Shown: positions 20,568-31,058, numbered from the stretch's first letter. The stretch is DNA of 64,000 nucleotides from Cycloclasticus sp. (GCA_002700385.1 PADC01000011.1:62001-126000); one strand, 5' to 3'. Translations and numbers: made by a program. Notes: a model not told the origin generated them from the letters alone.

Positions 20568-20663
20568 TCAACGCTCTAAAAAAAACAGCAAATCATTTTT
20601 TCTAATCGCCAAGGCGATATATCATAGCGAAAACCCCTCATCACAAAAACTTATTAACTACCT

Positions 20664-21320
20664 ATGCAAGAAAACCTTAAAAAACAAGCCGCCATAGCTG
20701 CTCTCCCCTACATAAAAAACTGTCGTATTTTAGGCATCGGTACTGGCTCTACAGTGAACCACTTTATTGACCAATTAGCGCCACTTAAAGCTCAATTTGA
20801 AGGCGCGGTGTCCAGCTCAGAGACCAGCACAGAAAAATTACTGTCATTGGGTATTCCTATCCTTGATTTGAATGCCGTTGGCACCCTGGATGTTTATATT
20901 GATGGCGCTGATGAAATCAACAACAATCTGCAACTCGTTAAAGGCGGTGGCGGAGCACTCACTCGAGAAAAAATCATTGCCGCTGCCAGCCGGCGATTTA
21001 TTTGTATTGCAGACCAAAGCAAATTGGTCTCTCGCCTTGGCAGCTTCCCCTTACCACTTGAGGTTATTCCTATGGCCAGAAGCTATGTTGCTCGAGAAGT
21101 TATTGCATTAGGAGGCCGTCCCGTTTGGCGAGAAAACTTTATAACAGACAACGGCAACATTATTTTAGACATCCATGGTCTGGATATTTTAGAGCCCATG
21201 AAACTGGAAAACACCCTCAACAACATCACAGGCGTTGTCACCAACGGATTATTTGCTAAACGTTCTGCAGATACGGTATTACTGGCCAGCGAAAAAAGCA
21301 CTCAAACGTTAACGCTCTAA
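20664..21320 (+). CDS. rpiA: Ribose-5-phosphate isomerase A
   Basis: Interconverts ribose-5-P and ribulose-5-P in the pentose-phosphate pathway. Substrate loop [13 protein letters not shown] (about 24-36), catalytic [20 protein letters not shown] (about 80-99) and the Lys in ALTREK are intact. 218 residues, normal. It is followed by a rho-independent terminator at 21362. In E. coli rpiA is also near ygfA. Confidence 0.96.
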   Translation: MQENLKKQAAIAALPYIKNCRILGIGTGSTVNHFIDQLAPLKAQFEGAVSSSETSTEKLLSLGIPILDLNAVGTLDVYIDGADEINNNLQLVKGGGGALTREKIIAAASRRFICIADQSKLVSRLGSFPLPLEVIPMARSYVAREVIALGGRPVWRENFITDNGNIILDIHGLDILEPMKLENTLNNITGVVTNGLFAKRSADTVLLASEKSTQTLTL

Positions 21321-21361
21321 ACATTACAAAAGCACTCAATTCATTTCTTATAGGCAAAAAA

Positions 21362-21394
21362 AAAGGGGCTATAAGCCCCCCAGTCTTTTATTTT
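21362..21394 (+). terminator. Terminator after rpiA
   Basis: GGGGCT-ATA-AGCCCC hairpin (21365-21379) preceded by a nine-A run and followed, after a short CCAG, by a T-rich tract. It is the first hairpin downstream of rpiA. Confidence 0.6.
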
Positions 21395-21729
21395 TATTAT
21401 TGTTCTTAACGCAGTTTCTTTATCAAAAACAAAGGAACTGCCTCCTCCTCTCCTTGTTCTTGAAAAACATAATACTTAGCCTTTTGCAAAAAGGCAACAA
21501 AAAAAATCACATTAACTCATTGATTTCATTATTTTTTTTATTGCATTGCAACAAAAAAGCAACTAAAGCCCAGCCTCTTCATAGCAAGCAGGGTGGGTTA
21601 CAAAAATAACCCAAAAAAAATAATAGCATATGCTTATTCTTTATTGGTATATTAAATATGCACTTAAAACTCATTTCACAGGCATGATTCTTTTCACATA
21701 AAAGAGTACTCAACACCTACGTTTATATA
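21395..21729. other. AT-rich intergenic stretch before the SulP gene
   Basis: About 335 nt, strongly AT-rich with many A and T runs. An open frame at 21400-21609 is low-complexity (Lys, Leu, Phe, Asn from homopolymers) and has no ribosome site, so I do not count it as a gene. Likely the promoter region of the SulP gene; no specific box is convincing. Confidence 0.45.
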
Positions 21730-23496
21730 ATGGATGAAACGAGCTCAAGCAGGTTTCGTATGATATTTTTACCCAATTGGTTAAAGGACTATAAAAAAAA
21801 CCAACTCAACGGAGATATTACTGCAGGCATCATTGTGGCTGTCGTTCTCGTTCCTCAAGCGATGGCCTACGGGATGTTGGCAGGCTTACCTGTCGAAGTG
21901 GCTTTATACTCTTCGACCTTACCACTTATTTTATATGCCGCTTTTGGCAGCAGTAGAACATTGGCCGTCGGCCCCGTCGGACTCATGTCGTTGATGACAG
22001 GCGCAACGCTGATTGAGCTGAATATTAACAACGTTAACCAAATGGTCAGCGCCGCCCATACCTTAGCTTTTTTAATTGGCATCTTGCTGCTCTCTATGAG
22101 GGTTGCCAAACTCGGTGCTGTTATAAACTTTCTAAGCCACCCTGTTATCTCCGGTTTTGTCAGTGCTTCAGCGATTATTATTGCCTTAAGCCAAGCGAAA
22201 CACCTGCTTGGCCTAGAGATCCCTCGAGGACTACCCTCCTACCAAACACTTTACCATCTTACTATTAAATTACCTGATGCCAATCTAGCCACCACCGCCC
22301 TTGGCGTTGGCAGCTTGATGTTGTTGTGGTGCTTTAAAAATCCGCTTTCCAGCCTATTGAATAAAAAAAGAGTGAGCGATTATATCGCTCAATTCATTTC
22401 AAAATCAGGCCCCTTGGTCGTCGTCATTTTCAGCACTTTGTGCGTCTACTGCCTTAATTTAAACTCGCAACATAATGTCTCAATGATTGGCAGCATCCCA
22501 TCTGGATTACCCACACTGCTTATACCCAATGTCGACAGCGAACTGATAAAAACACTCCTGCCTAATGCCATACTGATTGCTTTAATTGGCTACCTAGAAA
22601 GCGTTTCCATTGCAAAATCAATGGCCAGCCAAAAACGTCAGAAAATTGATTCTAATAAAGAATTGACCGGCTTAGGCGCCGCTAACCTTGCGTCAGCTTT
22701 CAGTGGCGGTTACCCCGTAGCGGGAGGCTTTGGGCGTTCAATGGTGAACTTCTCTGCTGGCGCGAATTCTCCTCTCGCTTCAATTTTCTCAGCCTGCTTG
22801 GTTGCTTTAACCTTGGCCACTTTAACCCCTTTATTTTTTTTCTTACCCAAAGCAGCCTTAGCCGCCATTATCGTACTGGCCGTTTTACCACTTATCGATT
22901 TCCATACGTTTAAGCACGCGTGGAGTTACGACCGAACCGATGCTTTTTCGATGTTGATTACTTTTTTTACGGTGCTAATCGTTGATGTAGAAAGTGGCAT
23001 ACTTGCTGGCATCATTCTGTCTATCGGACTCTATTTACACAGAAGCAGCCAACCGCATATCGCCGTTGTTGGACAAGTGGAAAATACCGAACATTACAGA
23101 AACATTCATCGTCATAAAGTGAAAACTGATAAGGCCATTCTTGCATTAAGAGTCGATGAAAACCTGTATTTTGCTAATACAAACCACCTTGAAGACACCA
23201 TTATGGAGCTTGTGGCAGATAACCCATCCATTAACCATGTCTTACTTATTTGTAGCTCAATCAGCTTTATCGACACAAGCGCACTAGAATCTTTAGACGA
23301 CATCCTTTATCGGCTTGAAAAAGCAGGTATTCAATTACATCTGGCTGAAATTAAAGGCCCCGTTATGGATAAACTGAGAAAGACGGCTTTTATCGAAAAA
23401 ATTGGTGAAACGAATATTTTCTTAAGCACCCATCAAGCCATGGAATCTTTAAAAAAACTTGATAACGCACCGTTAAAAAAGGACGCCAGACTATAG
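21730..23496 (+). CDS. SulP-family anion transporter with STAS domain
   Basis: An inner-membrane SLC26/SulP carrier for sulfate, bicarbonate or another anion. The opening transmembrane signature is LVPQAMAYGMLAGLPVEVAL (about residues 41-60), followed by SSRTLAVGPVGLMSLMTG, and about 11-14 membrane segments occupy residues 25-440. A cytosolic STAS domain follows (about 470-575; RVDENLYFANTNHLED and SFIDTSALESLDDI). The substrate cannot be read from sequence. Sulfate would fit the PAPS and sulfotransferase genes at 39-53 kb, bicarbonate is equally possible. It ends tail to tail with the diguanylate cyclase gene, the two stops sharing the palindrome CTATAG. Confidence 0.88.
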   Translation: MDETSSSRFRMIFLPNWLKDYKKNQLNGDITAGIIVAVVLVPQAMAYGMLAGLPVEVALYSSTLPLILYAAFGSSRTLAVGPVGLMSLMTGATLIELNINNVNQMVSAAHTLAFLIGILLLSMRVAKLGAVINFLSHPVISGFVSASAIIIALSQAKHLLGLEIPRGLPSYQTLYHLTIKLPDANLATTALGVGSLMLLWCFKNPLSSLLNKKRVSDYIAQFISKSGPLVVVIFSTLCVYCLNLNSQHNVSMIGSIPSGLPTLLIPNVDSELIKTLLPNAILIALIGYLESVSIAKSMASQKRQKIDSNKELTGLGAANLASAFSGGYPVAGGFGRSMVNFSAGANSPLASIFSACLVALTLATLTPLFFFLPKAALAAIIVLAVLPLIDFHTFKHAWSYDRTDAFSMLITFFTVLIVDVESGILAGIILSIGLYLHRSSQPHIAVVGQVENTEHYRNIHRHKVKTDKAILALRVDENLYFANTNHLEDTIMELVADNPSINHVLLICSSISFIDTSALESLDDILYRLEKAGIQLHLAEIKGPVMDKLRKTAFIEKIGETNIFLSTHQAMESLKKLDNAPLKKDARL

Positions 23497-25002
23497 ATCA
23501 AGCTCACTTAGACATTTGTTCCGTCCAGTCTGTTTAGCTTTATATAAGACTTTATCCGCTCGGTCATAGGTGCTCTCAGGGTCACCTCCCTCACTAAACT
23601 GAGCGCAACCAATTGAGGTTGTAATGATAATGCGCTTACCCTTGTACCCAAACTTACAATTTTCTACAAGCTGTCTAAATTGATTCAACCGCTTCATTGA
23701 ATTATTTAAATCACTACCGGTAAAAATTATCGCAAATTCTTCGCCGCCTATCCGGCCAAAAAAATCGCTGTTTCTTACCTGTTTGTTAATTAACTGTGCG
23801 ATTGTGCATAACACCTTATCGCCTATCGAATGGCCATAACTGTCATTGATCTTCTTAAAATGATCAATATCCAATATCGCCAACAACAAAGGCTCTTTAT
23901 GCCGCTTCCATCGCTCATACTCAAGCCGGATACGTTCATCATATGCCCGTCTGTTGGGTATCCCTGTCAACACATCAACTAGCGCTTCTTCATGCGCCTG
24001 GTCAAGAGACCGCTTAAGGTCTGAGGCTTCTAATTCTAACTGATTTAATTTATTGGTCACTGAAAGTGCATATTTTTCAGCCTCATTTGCACGTGCCTCT
24101 TCTAATTCAGTAAATTTAACGACCGTTTGATTAAATTCCCCAAGGCGTTCAGTCAGCACCGATTTTAATACATCCAAATTCTCTGATTGCAGCACTGAAT
24201 TCTGCAAGGTATTAATTTGACCTCCCATCAATTCAGTTAAGCGCCAACGGTCTTTATGCGCTTCTAGTTCATGAGCGCCTTCTTTCTTCAAATCTAAAGT
24301 CAGCTCGGCAAGCTGATGCACAACCGTTTCAACAAGACCTGATAACTCGACAATAAATTGATTTTTTTTCGCCAGCGGCAACCTTAATCTTTCAAAAACT
24401 TGTTTGTAAAAACGTTCTAAACCTTTAACATCCTCCACCTTGTCAAGGTGCTTTCGTAAATCGGTCATACCAATAGCTCCGGCCAACTCAACATCCTGCT
24501 CTTCAAGCTGGGCTAATTGGAGCATTAAGCCTCTTTTGATACTATCAATGTCCTCTCTGAGAGACGCGTTCTCCTTACCCAAATTTTTGAGCACTAAAGC
24601 CGCAATTTTTTGCCCTATTGCAACCAGCTCCTTTTGTGTCTGAGTGTTGACTAGGCTTTTTTCAATAACTTCAGCGCCCTCATGTAAGTCATCAGACAGT
24701 TTTAACATTGATAGTAGCGCGCCAAGCGCGTGGCAGCCCGCCGCAACCTCAGTATCACGATCAAAGTAGCTACCGACCATCTCTCTAATCCGGGATAACT
24801 CTTCGATAGGCGTTTGCCCATCCATTGAAATTTTGCCAGGCAACTGATTAATAGCAATATCGACCTCTGGATGTCGCCCTTTTAGCTCTTTTAAAATTGA
24901 TAGCGATGCTTGATATAACGTTTGAATACGGCTTGCTGCTTCCTTTTCAGCTTCATCAAGCTCTTTAACAGCCCGCATGTATTTATTTTTAAAATCAGCC
25001 AT
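23491..25002 (-). CDS. GGDEF-domain diguanylate cyclase with long coiled-coil N-terminus
   Basis: Makes cyclic di-GMP from two GTP. The C-terminal domain (about residues 335-500) has an intact active site FFGRIGGEEFAIIF and the substrate helix NDSYGHSIGDKVL. An RNSD motif five residues ahead of GGEEF fits the product-inhibition I-site RxxD. Upstream are about 330 residues of mostly helical, soluble sequence ending in a coiled coil (ANEAEKYALSVTNKLNQLEL), with no membrane segment or signal peptide. I choose ATG 25002 (MADFKNKYMRAV), which has an AGAGGTG ribosome site. The open frame extends to 25107 but would run into the rpsI terminator. The input signal is unknown. Confidence 0.9.
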   Translation of the reverse strand: MADFKNKYMRAVKELDEAEKEAASRIQTLYQASLSILKELKGRHPEVDIAINQLPGKISMDGQTPIEELSRIREMVGSYFDRDTEVAAGCHALGALLSMLKLSDDLHEGAEVIEKSLVNTQTQKELVAIGQKIAALVLKNLGKENASLREDIDSIKRGLMLQLAQLEEQDVELAGAIGMTDLRKHLDKVEDVKGLERFYKQVFERLRLPLAKKNQFIVELSGLVETVVHQLAELTLDLKKEGAHELEAHKDRWRLTELMGGQINTLQNSVLQSENLDVLKSVLTERLGEFNQTVVKFTELEEARANEAEKYALSVTNKLNQLELEASDLKRSLDQAHEEALVDVLTGIPNRRAYDERIRLEYERWKRHKEPLLLAILDIDHFKKINDSYGHSIGDKVLCTIAQLINKQVRNSDFFGRIGGEEFAIIFTGSDLNNSMKRLNQFRQLVENCKFGYKGKRIIITTSIGCAQFSEGGDPESTYDRADKVLYKAKQTGRNKCLSELDL

Positions 25003-25091
25003 TTTCACACCTCTATCATTACTAATGATTATAGACCAATCATCAAAGACCGAAAGGTATACGGCGTTGACCTCTTGACTTTTATCTAGCA

Positions 25092-25120
25092 CAAAAAAAA
25101 AGCCCATTTCAAAATGGGCT
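25092..25120 (-). terminator. Terminator of the rplM-rpsI operon
   Basis: AGCCCATT / AATGGGCT hairpin (25101-25120) followed on the minus strand by nine Ts, about 45 nt after the rpsI stop. It also has a T-run on the plus side, so it could work both ways. Confidence 0.85.
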
Positions 25121-25164
25121 TTTTAAAACTACTCAGACGAATCGCCTTATCTTTTTCATCACTC

Positions 25165-25557
25165 TTAACGCTTAGAGTATTGTGGGCGTTTTCTCGCTTT
25201 GTGTAAGCCCACTTTTTTACGCTCAACCTCACGAGAATCACGTGTTACAAAGCCGGCTTTACGAAGCGACGGTCTTAGCTCACCATCAAACTCTATTAAC
25301 GCACGTGTAATACCAAGTCTGATTGCACCTGCCTGGCCAGATGTTCCACCCCCTTTTACCGTGATAAGCAAATCGAATTTATCCATTGCTTCGGCTGTTT
25401 CTAAGGGCTGGCGAACAATCATACGGTCAGTTTCACGCCCGAAATAAGTATCTAACGTTGTATTATTGATTTTAATCTCGCCTTTGCCAGGACGTGCAAA
25501 AACACGCGCTACTGAACTTTTACGACGACCGGTTCCATAATATTGGTTTTGTGCCAT
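25165..25557 (-). CDS. rpsI: 30S ribosomal protein S9
   Basis: Small-subunit head protein whose C-terminal tail reaches the P-site tRNA. Recognised by [15 protein letters not shown] at the start and the conserved end [25 protein letters not shown], ending in the invariant KR. 130 residues as in E. coli. It follows rplM by 15 nt. Confidence 0.98.
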   Translation of the reverse strand: MAQNQYYGTGRRKSSVARVFARPGKGEIKINNTTLDTYFGRETDRMIVRQPLETAEAMDKFDLLITVKGGGTSGQAGAIRLGITRALIEFDGELRPSLRKAGFVTRDSREVERKKVGLHKARKRPQYSKR

Positions 25558-25572
25558 GATAATAAACTCTTG

Positions 25573-26001
25573 TTATAGTTCTAACGTTTTGGGTTGTTGC
25601 GCTTGATGCGTATGTTCAGACCCTACAAATACTTTCATTTTCTTGAACATCTCTCTACCCAATGAGTTCTTTGGCAACATCCCTCTAACTGCTGATTGGA
25701 TAATACGCTCCGGGTGTTTTTCACGGAGTTTACCTAAAGAGATAGACTTCAAGTTACCAACATAACCCGTATGATGATAATACATTTTATCTTTTTCTTT
25801 GTTGCCCGTTACTCCAATTTTTTCAGCATTAATGACAACAATATAATCTCCCGTATCAACATGCGGGGTATATTCAGGCTTATGCTTACCGCGTAAACGG
25901 TGTGCTATTTCTGTGGCTAAGCGACCTAACGCTTTGCCTTCGGCATCAACAACATACCAATCGTGTTCTACTTTTTCTGCTTTTGCACTAAATGTTTTCA
26001 T
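25573..26001 (-). CDS. rplM: 50S ribosomal protein L13
   Basis: Early-assembly large-subunit protein. [20 protein letters not shown] at the start, the [19 protein letters not shown]-type core ([20 protein letters not shown]) and [15 protein letters not shown] are all standard. 142 residues. First gene of the rplM-rpsI operon; in E. coli L13 represses this mRNA, but no leader structure was worked out here. Confidence 0.98.
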   Translation of the reverse strand: MKTFSAKAEKVEHDWYVVDAEGKALGRLATEIAHRLRGKHKPEYTPHVDTGDYIVVINAEKIGVTGNKEKDKMYYHHTGYVGNLKSISLGKLREKHPERIIQSAVRGMLPKNSLGREMFKKMKVFVGSEHTHQAQQPKTLEL

Positions 26002-26160
26002 TTCTTAATTCCACTCACTCGGGATGCAGGTCTATCAAAGAGCCGCGTATTCTATCTATTTTTTCACTCAACCACAATGCTAAGTTTGCATTCTTTATCA
26101 AACCTCCATCAAGGTCACTGATCAACCAACCTTTTATGCTAGACTTGAAACTTTTTTTAA

Positions 26161-27423
26161 TTAACGACCCACGCCTAGATAGTCAAAACCATGTAGCTCC
26201 ATCATTTCTTTATCGAAGACATTCCGACCATCAATGATTAACGGCTGCCGCATCTTTTTATAAAGCTCATCGTAGTTAGGCGACCAATATAAAGACCATT
26301 CACTTACAAGTAACAACCCGTCAACATTATCAAGCATCTCCATATGATCTTCATGAAAACTCACTAGTTTTTTGTCTCCATACCGAGCCCTCAAATTATC
26401 CAACGCTTCAGGGTCATGAGCACGCACGTAAACGCCTTGAGAAATAAGTGCCTCTATAATTTTCAGGCTAGGCGCATTATCAATGCTCGCAGACCCTGGT
26501 TTAAATGAAACTCCCCACAGAGCCACTCTTTTACCTGATAATTTTCCATCGTAATATCGCCATAACTTCCTGAACAATAACTCTTTCTGCACCTCATTTT
26601 CATCGACCACCGTTTTTAATAACGATTGCTGGCGATGATCTTTTAACACCCCTGAAAACTTTGAAACATATTCATGAAAATTTTGCCCGCCAAAACCACA
26701 ACCCGGGGATAAGTAATGACGCCCTATTCTGGAATCTGCACCCATACCATCTTGCACGACTGAAATATCAACACCTAATTGATCCGCCAAATTGGCCAAT
26801 TCATTGATGTACCCCAATCGAATAGCCAACATGCCGGTAATAGCAAATTTGGTAAATTCTGCTTCACGCGAGCTCATAATTTGCAGCCCTTCCAGCTTAC
26901 TACTAAACGGTCTTAACAACGCCTTTACTTTTGCTAAAGCAGCGTCATTATCCAAACCCAAAATAATTCTTTTAGGTGTACTGAAACCTTTTAAGGCAAC
27001 ACCTTCTTGTAGATTATCAGGCATGTAAACAACATCGCCCGCATTCCCCAAATGGGATTGTAGACTAGCGGTTGCTCCTACTGAAAAATTACATTGGCTC
27101 ACAACCAGTATCTTCATAGACCGCAGGCCTCGAAGTTGCCCAATAATTTTTTCTGCTAACTCGAATTCATTGGATTCCAATGCTAACCAATATATATCAG
27201 CTTTTACTATTGAATCTTTACTTTGTCTTGAGACCCTTCCCTGCTCCATCTGTCGCTGCAACTCATCCAATAACCCTGCTTCATCTCTAATGACAGAAAT
27301 ATCGCTCAGTTCTTTGTTATCGCAGGCCATCATTTCATTAATGACAACCTCATTACCCACCTTAGCCAAACAGGCTGTCGCCACCCAAGCAGTAAGACTG
27401 GATCCATAAACACTAACCTTCAT
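26161..27423 (-). CDS. UDP-glucose/GDP-mannose dehydrogenase-like protein lacking the catalytic Cys
   Basis: The overall pattern is that of nucleotide-sugar 6-dehydrogenases: MPDNLQEGVALKGF, AEFTKFAITGMLAIRLGYIN, SRIGRHYLSPGCGFGG, and a C-terminal domain with ALWGVSFKPGSASIDNAPSL. Two key sites are changed. The motif GGSCFPKD, which carries the catalytic thiol, reads GGQNFHEYV. The N-terminal dinucleotide loop (normally GxGxxG) reads YGSSLTAWVATACLA. It is otherwise full length (420 residues) and uninterrupted. It is therefore either a divergent enzyme or a non-oxidising relative. ATG 27423 (MKVSVYGSS) is preferred over TTG 27432; it overlaps the pgi stop by 11 nt, so it is in the pgi/galU operon. 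Confidence 0.75.
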   Translation of the reverse strand: MKVSVYGSSLTAWVATACLAKVGNEVVINEMMACDNKELSDISVIRDEAGLLDELQRQMEQGRVSRQSKDSIVKADIYWLALESNEFELAEKIIGQLRGLRSMKILVVSQCNFSVGATASLQSHLGNAGDVVYMPDNLQEGVALKGFSTPKRIILGLDNDAALAKVKALLRPFSSKLEGLQIMSSREAEFTKFAITGMLAIRLGYINELANLADQLGVDISVVQDGMGADSRIGRHYLSPGCGFGGQNFHEYVSKFSGVLKDHRQQSLLKTVVDENEVQKELLFRKLWRYYDGKLSGKRVALWGVSFKPGSASIDNAPSLKIIEALISQGVYVRAHDPEALDNLRARYGDKKLVSFHEDHMEMLDNVDGLLLVSEWSLYWSPNYDELYKKMRQPLIIDGRNVFDKEMMELHGFDYLGVGR

Positions 27424-29059
27424 AACCACCAACCTGACGTTTTCTTTGCGTATATTTCAAAAGACCTTGAGTGGATGAGTCTAAACGTTGTCCACCCGTC
27501 ACATGATCCAATTCATTCAAGAGCGACGTTGCCACTTGCTTCCCTTTTTCAACGCCCCATTGATCGAATGGGTTGATTTCCCAAATGACAGACTGCACAA
27601 ACACCTTATGTTCATAAAGTGCGATCAATCCACCAAAGGTTTCGGGAGTCAGCTCATCCAGCAAAATGGTGGTACTGGGCTGATTGCCATCATAATGCTG
27701 GTAGTCTTTGCTATTGTCATCCTGTTCTAACGCACCCTGCCCAAGAGCCAATAACCTTGACTGCGCAAAGCAATTGGCTAACGACAAATCATGTTGCTGC
27801 TGTAGTTCTTCTCCATTATCTTCATAGCGTCTCGCCGGCACGATAAAATCACACATCACATCCTCTGTACCCTGATGTAACAATTGATAAAAAGCATGTT
27901 GCGCATTCGACCCCACTTCCCCCCATAAAACAGGGCACGTTCGATAATTAATTCTCTCTCCGTCTCGATTGATACTTTTACCGTTGCTCTCCATTTCCAG
28001 TTGTTCAAGATAAGCCGGTAATTGAGCCAAACGTCCATCATAAGGTAATATCGCGTGGGCATGAATATTGAGAAAATTGATATTCCAAACACCCACAAGC
28101 CCGAGCAAAACTGGCAGATTTTGTTCAAACGGCGCTGCTTTAAAATGTTTGTCCATTTGATGAGCGCCTTTCAACATGTCTCTAAAGTGCTCCATACCAA
28201 TTTTCAGCGCAATCGGCATCCCTATGACAGACCACATCGAATAGCGTCCACCGACCCAATCCCAGAATAATAATTGGTTTTTTTTGGGCACACCCCATGC
28301 TTTTGCCGCTTTAGGATTGCCGGTTGCGGCGATAAAATGATGCTGAATAATCCGCTCCGCGCTGATTTGACTCGCTTTCAGCAACCACTCACGCGCTGTA
28401 TTTGCGTTAGCTAACGTATCGACCGTCGAAAACGTTTTTGAAGAAATAATAAAAAGGGTGGTCGCTGGTTCCAATGTCGGCAGTAATTTTTCTAACTCGC
28501 TTCCGTCCATAGATGAGACAAAATGAACATCCAGACGCCCCAATTCTTCACTGGCGTACTGCTCTAATGCATCACAAGCTAATAGCGGCCCTAAATTAGA
28601 GCCGCCCACGCCGATGTTAACGACACTCTTAATTGGGCTACCATCAAAGCCTCGCCATTGGCCATTTTGAATTTGCTTAACTAACCGCCCCATTTTAGCC
28701 AGTGACTGATGCACATCTGCCGTCACAGCTTGCCCATCAATCTCCTTCAATTCATTCCCTGGAAGACGTAATGCTGTATGTAAAGCGGCTCGATTTTCCG
28801 AAATATTAACCTTCTCACCCGCAAACAACCGATCAATCCACGACGCCAACTGCTGTTGACGAGCTAGATTAATTAACTTATCCAGGGTATCGACCGTGAT
28901 TCGTTGCTTCGACAAATCCAGCAAAAAATGCCCTTCTAATATACTTAACGAATCAAACCGATTGTCATCTGATTGAAAAAGGTCGTTAAGGTGAATAGCT
29001 GCCATCTCTTCAGCATGCTGCTGCAAGCCCACCCATGCCTTAATATTTGTGTTATTCAT
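27413..29059 (-). CDS. pgi: Glucose-6-phosphate isomerase
   Basis: Interconverts glucose-6-P and fructose-6-P, linking central carbon flow to both UDP-glucose/dTDP-rhamnose and GDP-mannose/GDP-fucose synthesis. Family signatures VGGRYSMWSVIG and INPFDQWGVEKGK are present, with the phosphate-binding GVGGSNLGPLLACDAL. 548 residues, as in E. coli (549). Lies between galU (4 nt upstream) and the dehydrogenase-like gene. Confidence 0.96.
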   Translation of the reverse strand: MNNTNIKAWVGLQQHAEEMAAIHLNDLFQSDDNRFDSLSILEGHFLLDLSKQRITVDTLDKLINLARQQQLASWIDRLFAGEKVNISENRAALHTALRLPGNELKEIDGQAVTADVHQSLAKMGRLVKQIQNGQWRGFDGSPIKSVVNIGVGGSNLGPLLACDALEQYASEELGRLDVHFVSSMDGSELEKLLPTLEPATTLFIISSKTFSTVDTLANANTAREWLLKASQISAERIIQHHFIAATGNPKAAKAWGVPKKNQLLFWDWVGGRYSMWSVIGMPIALKIGMEHFRDMLKGAHQMDKHFKAAPFEQNLPVLLGLVGVWNINFLNIHAHAILPYDGRLAQLPAYLEQLEMESNGKSINRDGERINYRTCPVLWGEVGSNAQHAFYQLLHQGTEDVMCDFIVPARRYEDNGEELQQQHDLSLANCFAQSRLLALGQGALEQDDNSKDYQHYDGNQPSTTILLDELTPETFGGLIALYEHKVFVQSVIWEINPFDQWGVEKGKQVATSLLNELDHVTGGQRLDSSTQGLLKYTQRKRQVGGYEG

Positions 29060-29063
29060 TTTA

Positions 29064-29960
29064 CTAGTCTAGCTGAGCTATAAACTGCTTCAAGCCTTCT
29101 GCCGTTTCTCCATGAAGCAAGCCATACGCTATATTTGCCTTCAAATAACCAAGCTTTTCTCCGCAATCATAGGTGTTACCGATCATCTTATAGGCCTCAA
29201 CGGGTTGTTTAGCCAATAAACCATCAATCGCGTCTGTTAATTGAATTTCCCCCCCAGCTCCCGGTTTCCCTTCGGCCAAAAAACCCATGACTTCGGCTGG
29301 CAAGATATAGCGACCTATAACCGCAAGATTAGAGGGCGCTTTATCTATAGCAGGCTTTTCAACCATGCCTTTAATGTCTACTGATTCTCCTGCTTTTGGC
29401 ATCACTTGATGACAATCAACAACACCGTATAAATGGACTTTATCAAACGGCACCTCTCCCACCATAATCTGAGCAGCTTGCCGGGTCTCAAATTTTTCAA
29501 GCATGCCCGCCAAATCATTCGCCTGTGTCACTTCATTTTTGACCAAGACATCGGGCAACATAACGGCAAAGGGTTCATCGTTAATCATTGTTGCAGCACA
29601 GTGAACAGCATGCCCTAACCCTTTTGCTTCAGGCTGACGGATAGACACAATAGTCACATCATCAGGCACTATTTCCTGTATTTGCACCAACAAGGCTGTT
29701 TTGCCTTTTTTTGCTAGCTCGGCCTCTAACTCATAATGCTTATCAAAGTGGTCTTCTATTGAAGATTTACCGCTACGCGTCACGAGAATAATTTCCTTAA
29801 TCCCTGCCGCAACAGCTTCTTCCACCACATACTGAATAACCGGCTTATCCACCACGGGCATCATTTCTTTGGGTATCGCCTTGCTAGCGGGCAAAACACG
29901 TGTGCCTAGGCCAGCAACTGGTATAACTGCCTTTCGAACCTTAATATCCTTATTTATCAT
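29064..29960 (-). CDS. galU: UTP-glucose-1-phosphate uridylyltransferase
   Basis: Makes UDP-glucose from UTP and glucose-1-P. The nucleotide loop GLGTRVLPASKAIPKE, the VDKPVIQYVVEEAVAAGI segment and VEKPAIDKAPSNLAVIGRY are diagnostic for GalU and not RfbA. 298 residues. An AGAGGAATG site precedes the start. Co-directional with the dTDP-rhamnose genes upstream and pgi downstream. Confidence 0.95.
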   Translation of the reverse strand: MINKDIKVRKAVIPVAGLGTRVLPASKAIPKEMMPVVDKPVIQYVVEEAVAAGIKEIILVTRSGKSSIEDHFDKHYELEAELAKKGKTALLVQIQEIVPDDVTIVSIRQPEAKGLGHAVHCAATMINDEPFAVMLPDVLVKNEVTQANDLAGMLEKFETRQAAQIMVGEVPFDKVHLYGVVDCHQVMPKAGESVDIKGMVEKPAIDKAPSNLAVIGRYILPAEVMGFLAEGKPGAGGEIQLTDAIDGLLAKQPVEAYKMIGNTYDCGEKLGYLKANIAYGLLHGETAEGLKQFIAQLD

Positions 29961-29984
29961 TCAAACATTCCTCTTTCTATAATA

Positions 29985-31058
29985 CTATTCAGCCTCAATA
30001 CAGCCCAAACGCTCTCGTTGATAGCTGCCATCTTGTACATTCAAACACCACTGCTGATTATTTAAATACCACTCAACAGTTTTACGAATGCCACTTGCAA
30101 ACGTTTCTTGCGGGACCCAACCGAGTTCACGTTTTATTTTACTGGCATCAATTGCATATCGCACATCATGACCGGCTCGGTCTTCGACAAACGTTATCAA
30201 GTCTTGATAGGCACTCACGCCCTCAGGTTTTTGTGGAACCAGCTCTTCTAATAACTCACAAATGGTTTGTACCACTTGGATATTTTGCATCTCATTATGC
30301 CCACCAATATTGTAGGTTTCATTTAACGAACCTTGTGTGGCCACGAGGACTAGTGCACGCGCATGATCTTCCACATAAAGCCAGTCACGAATTTGATGCC
30401 CTTGGCCATAAACAGGCAAGGGCTTTCCCTCCAGTGCATTCAATATCATGAGAGGAATTAATTTTTCAGGAAAATGGTAAGGCCCATAATTATTTGAACA
30501 ATTTGTAATAACAGCAGGAAATTTAAACGTCCGCTGCCAGGCTCTCACTAGATGGTCTGAACTGGCTTTACTGGCTGAATAAGGTGAACTTGGCGCGTAA
30601 GGAGTCGTTTCGGTAAACAAATCTTCTGTGCCTTCCAGATCACCGTACACCTCATCTGTCGAAATATGATGAAAACGGAAGCCCGTCTTCTTTTTAGGGT
30701 CTAACCCAACCCAATAGGATCTGGCCTGTTCAAGCATATTATAAGTACCAACAATATTGGTTTGAATGAACTCTCTCGGCCCATCAATGGAACGATCAAC
30801 GTGCGACTCTGCAGCAAGGTGCATCACCATATCAGGGCTATATTGCTTAAATACCCGCCTTACCTCAACTTCATCACAAATATCAACTTGTTCAAACACA
30901 TACTTTGGGCTACTACTACAATCGGCGAGGGATTCTAAATTACCTGCATACGTTAACTTATCAAGATTTACCACACTAAAATCGGTATCGTTAATAAGGT
31001 GCCGAATAACGGCAGACCCAATAAAACCAGCCCCGCCTGTAACCAATATTGTTTTCAC
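29985..31058 (-). CDS. rfbB: dTDP-glucose 4,6-dehydratase
   Basis: Second step of dTDP-L-rhamnose synthesis, an extended SDR enzyme with tightly bound NAD. NAD loop [18 protein letters not shown], catalytic [13 protein letters not shown] (Asp-Glu pair) and [15 protein letters not shown] (Tyr, Lys). 357 residues. Starts with GTG at 31058, overlapping the rfbD stop by 4 nt. The four rhamnose genes run rfbA-rfbC-rfbD-rfbB as one operon. Confidence 0.96.
   Translation of the reverse strand: MKTILVTGGAGFIGSAVIRHLINDTDFSVVNLDKLTYAGNLESLADCSSSPKYVFEQVDICDEVEVRRVFKQYSPDMVMHLAAESHVDRSIDGPREFIQTNIVGTYNMLEQARSYWVGLDPKKKTGFRFHHISTDEVYGDLEGTEDLFTETTPYAPSSPYSASKASSDHLVRAWQRTFKFPAVITNCSNNYGPYHFPEKLIPLMILNALEGKPLPVYGQGHQIRDWLYVEDHARALVLVATQGSLNETYNIGGHNEMQNIQVVQTICELLEELVPQKPEGVSAYQDLITFVEDRAGHDVRYAIDASKIKRELGWVPQETFASGIRKTVEWYLNNQQWCLNVQDGSYQRERLGCIEAE

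Noticed and set aside
21400-21609. Open frame of 69 codons between rpiA and the SulP gene
   Set aside because: Low-complexity product from A/T runs, no ribosome-binding site, and it begins in the tail of the rpiA terminator.
27856-28128. 90-codon ORF on the minus strand inside the pgi region
   Set aside because: It is an out-of-frame shadow of pgi, which is intact and well conserved there.
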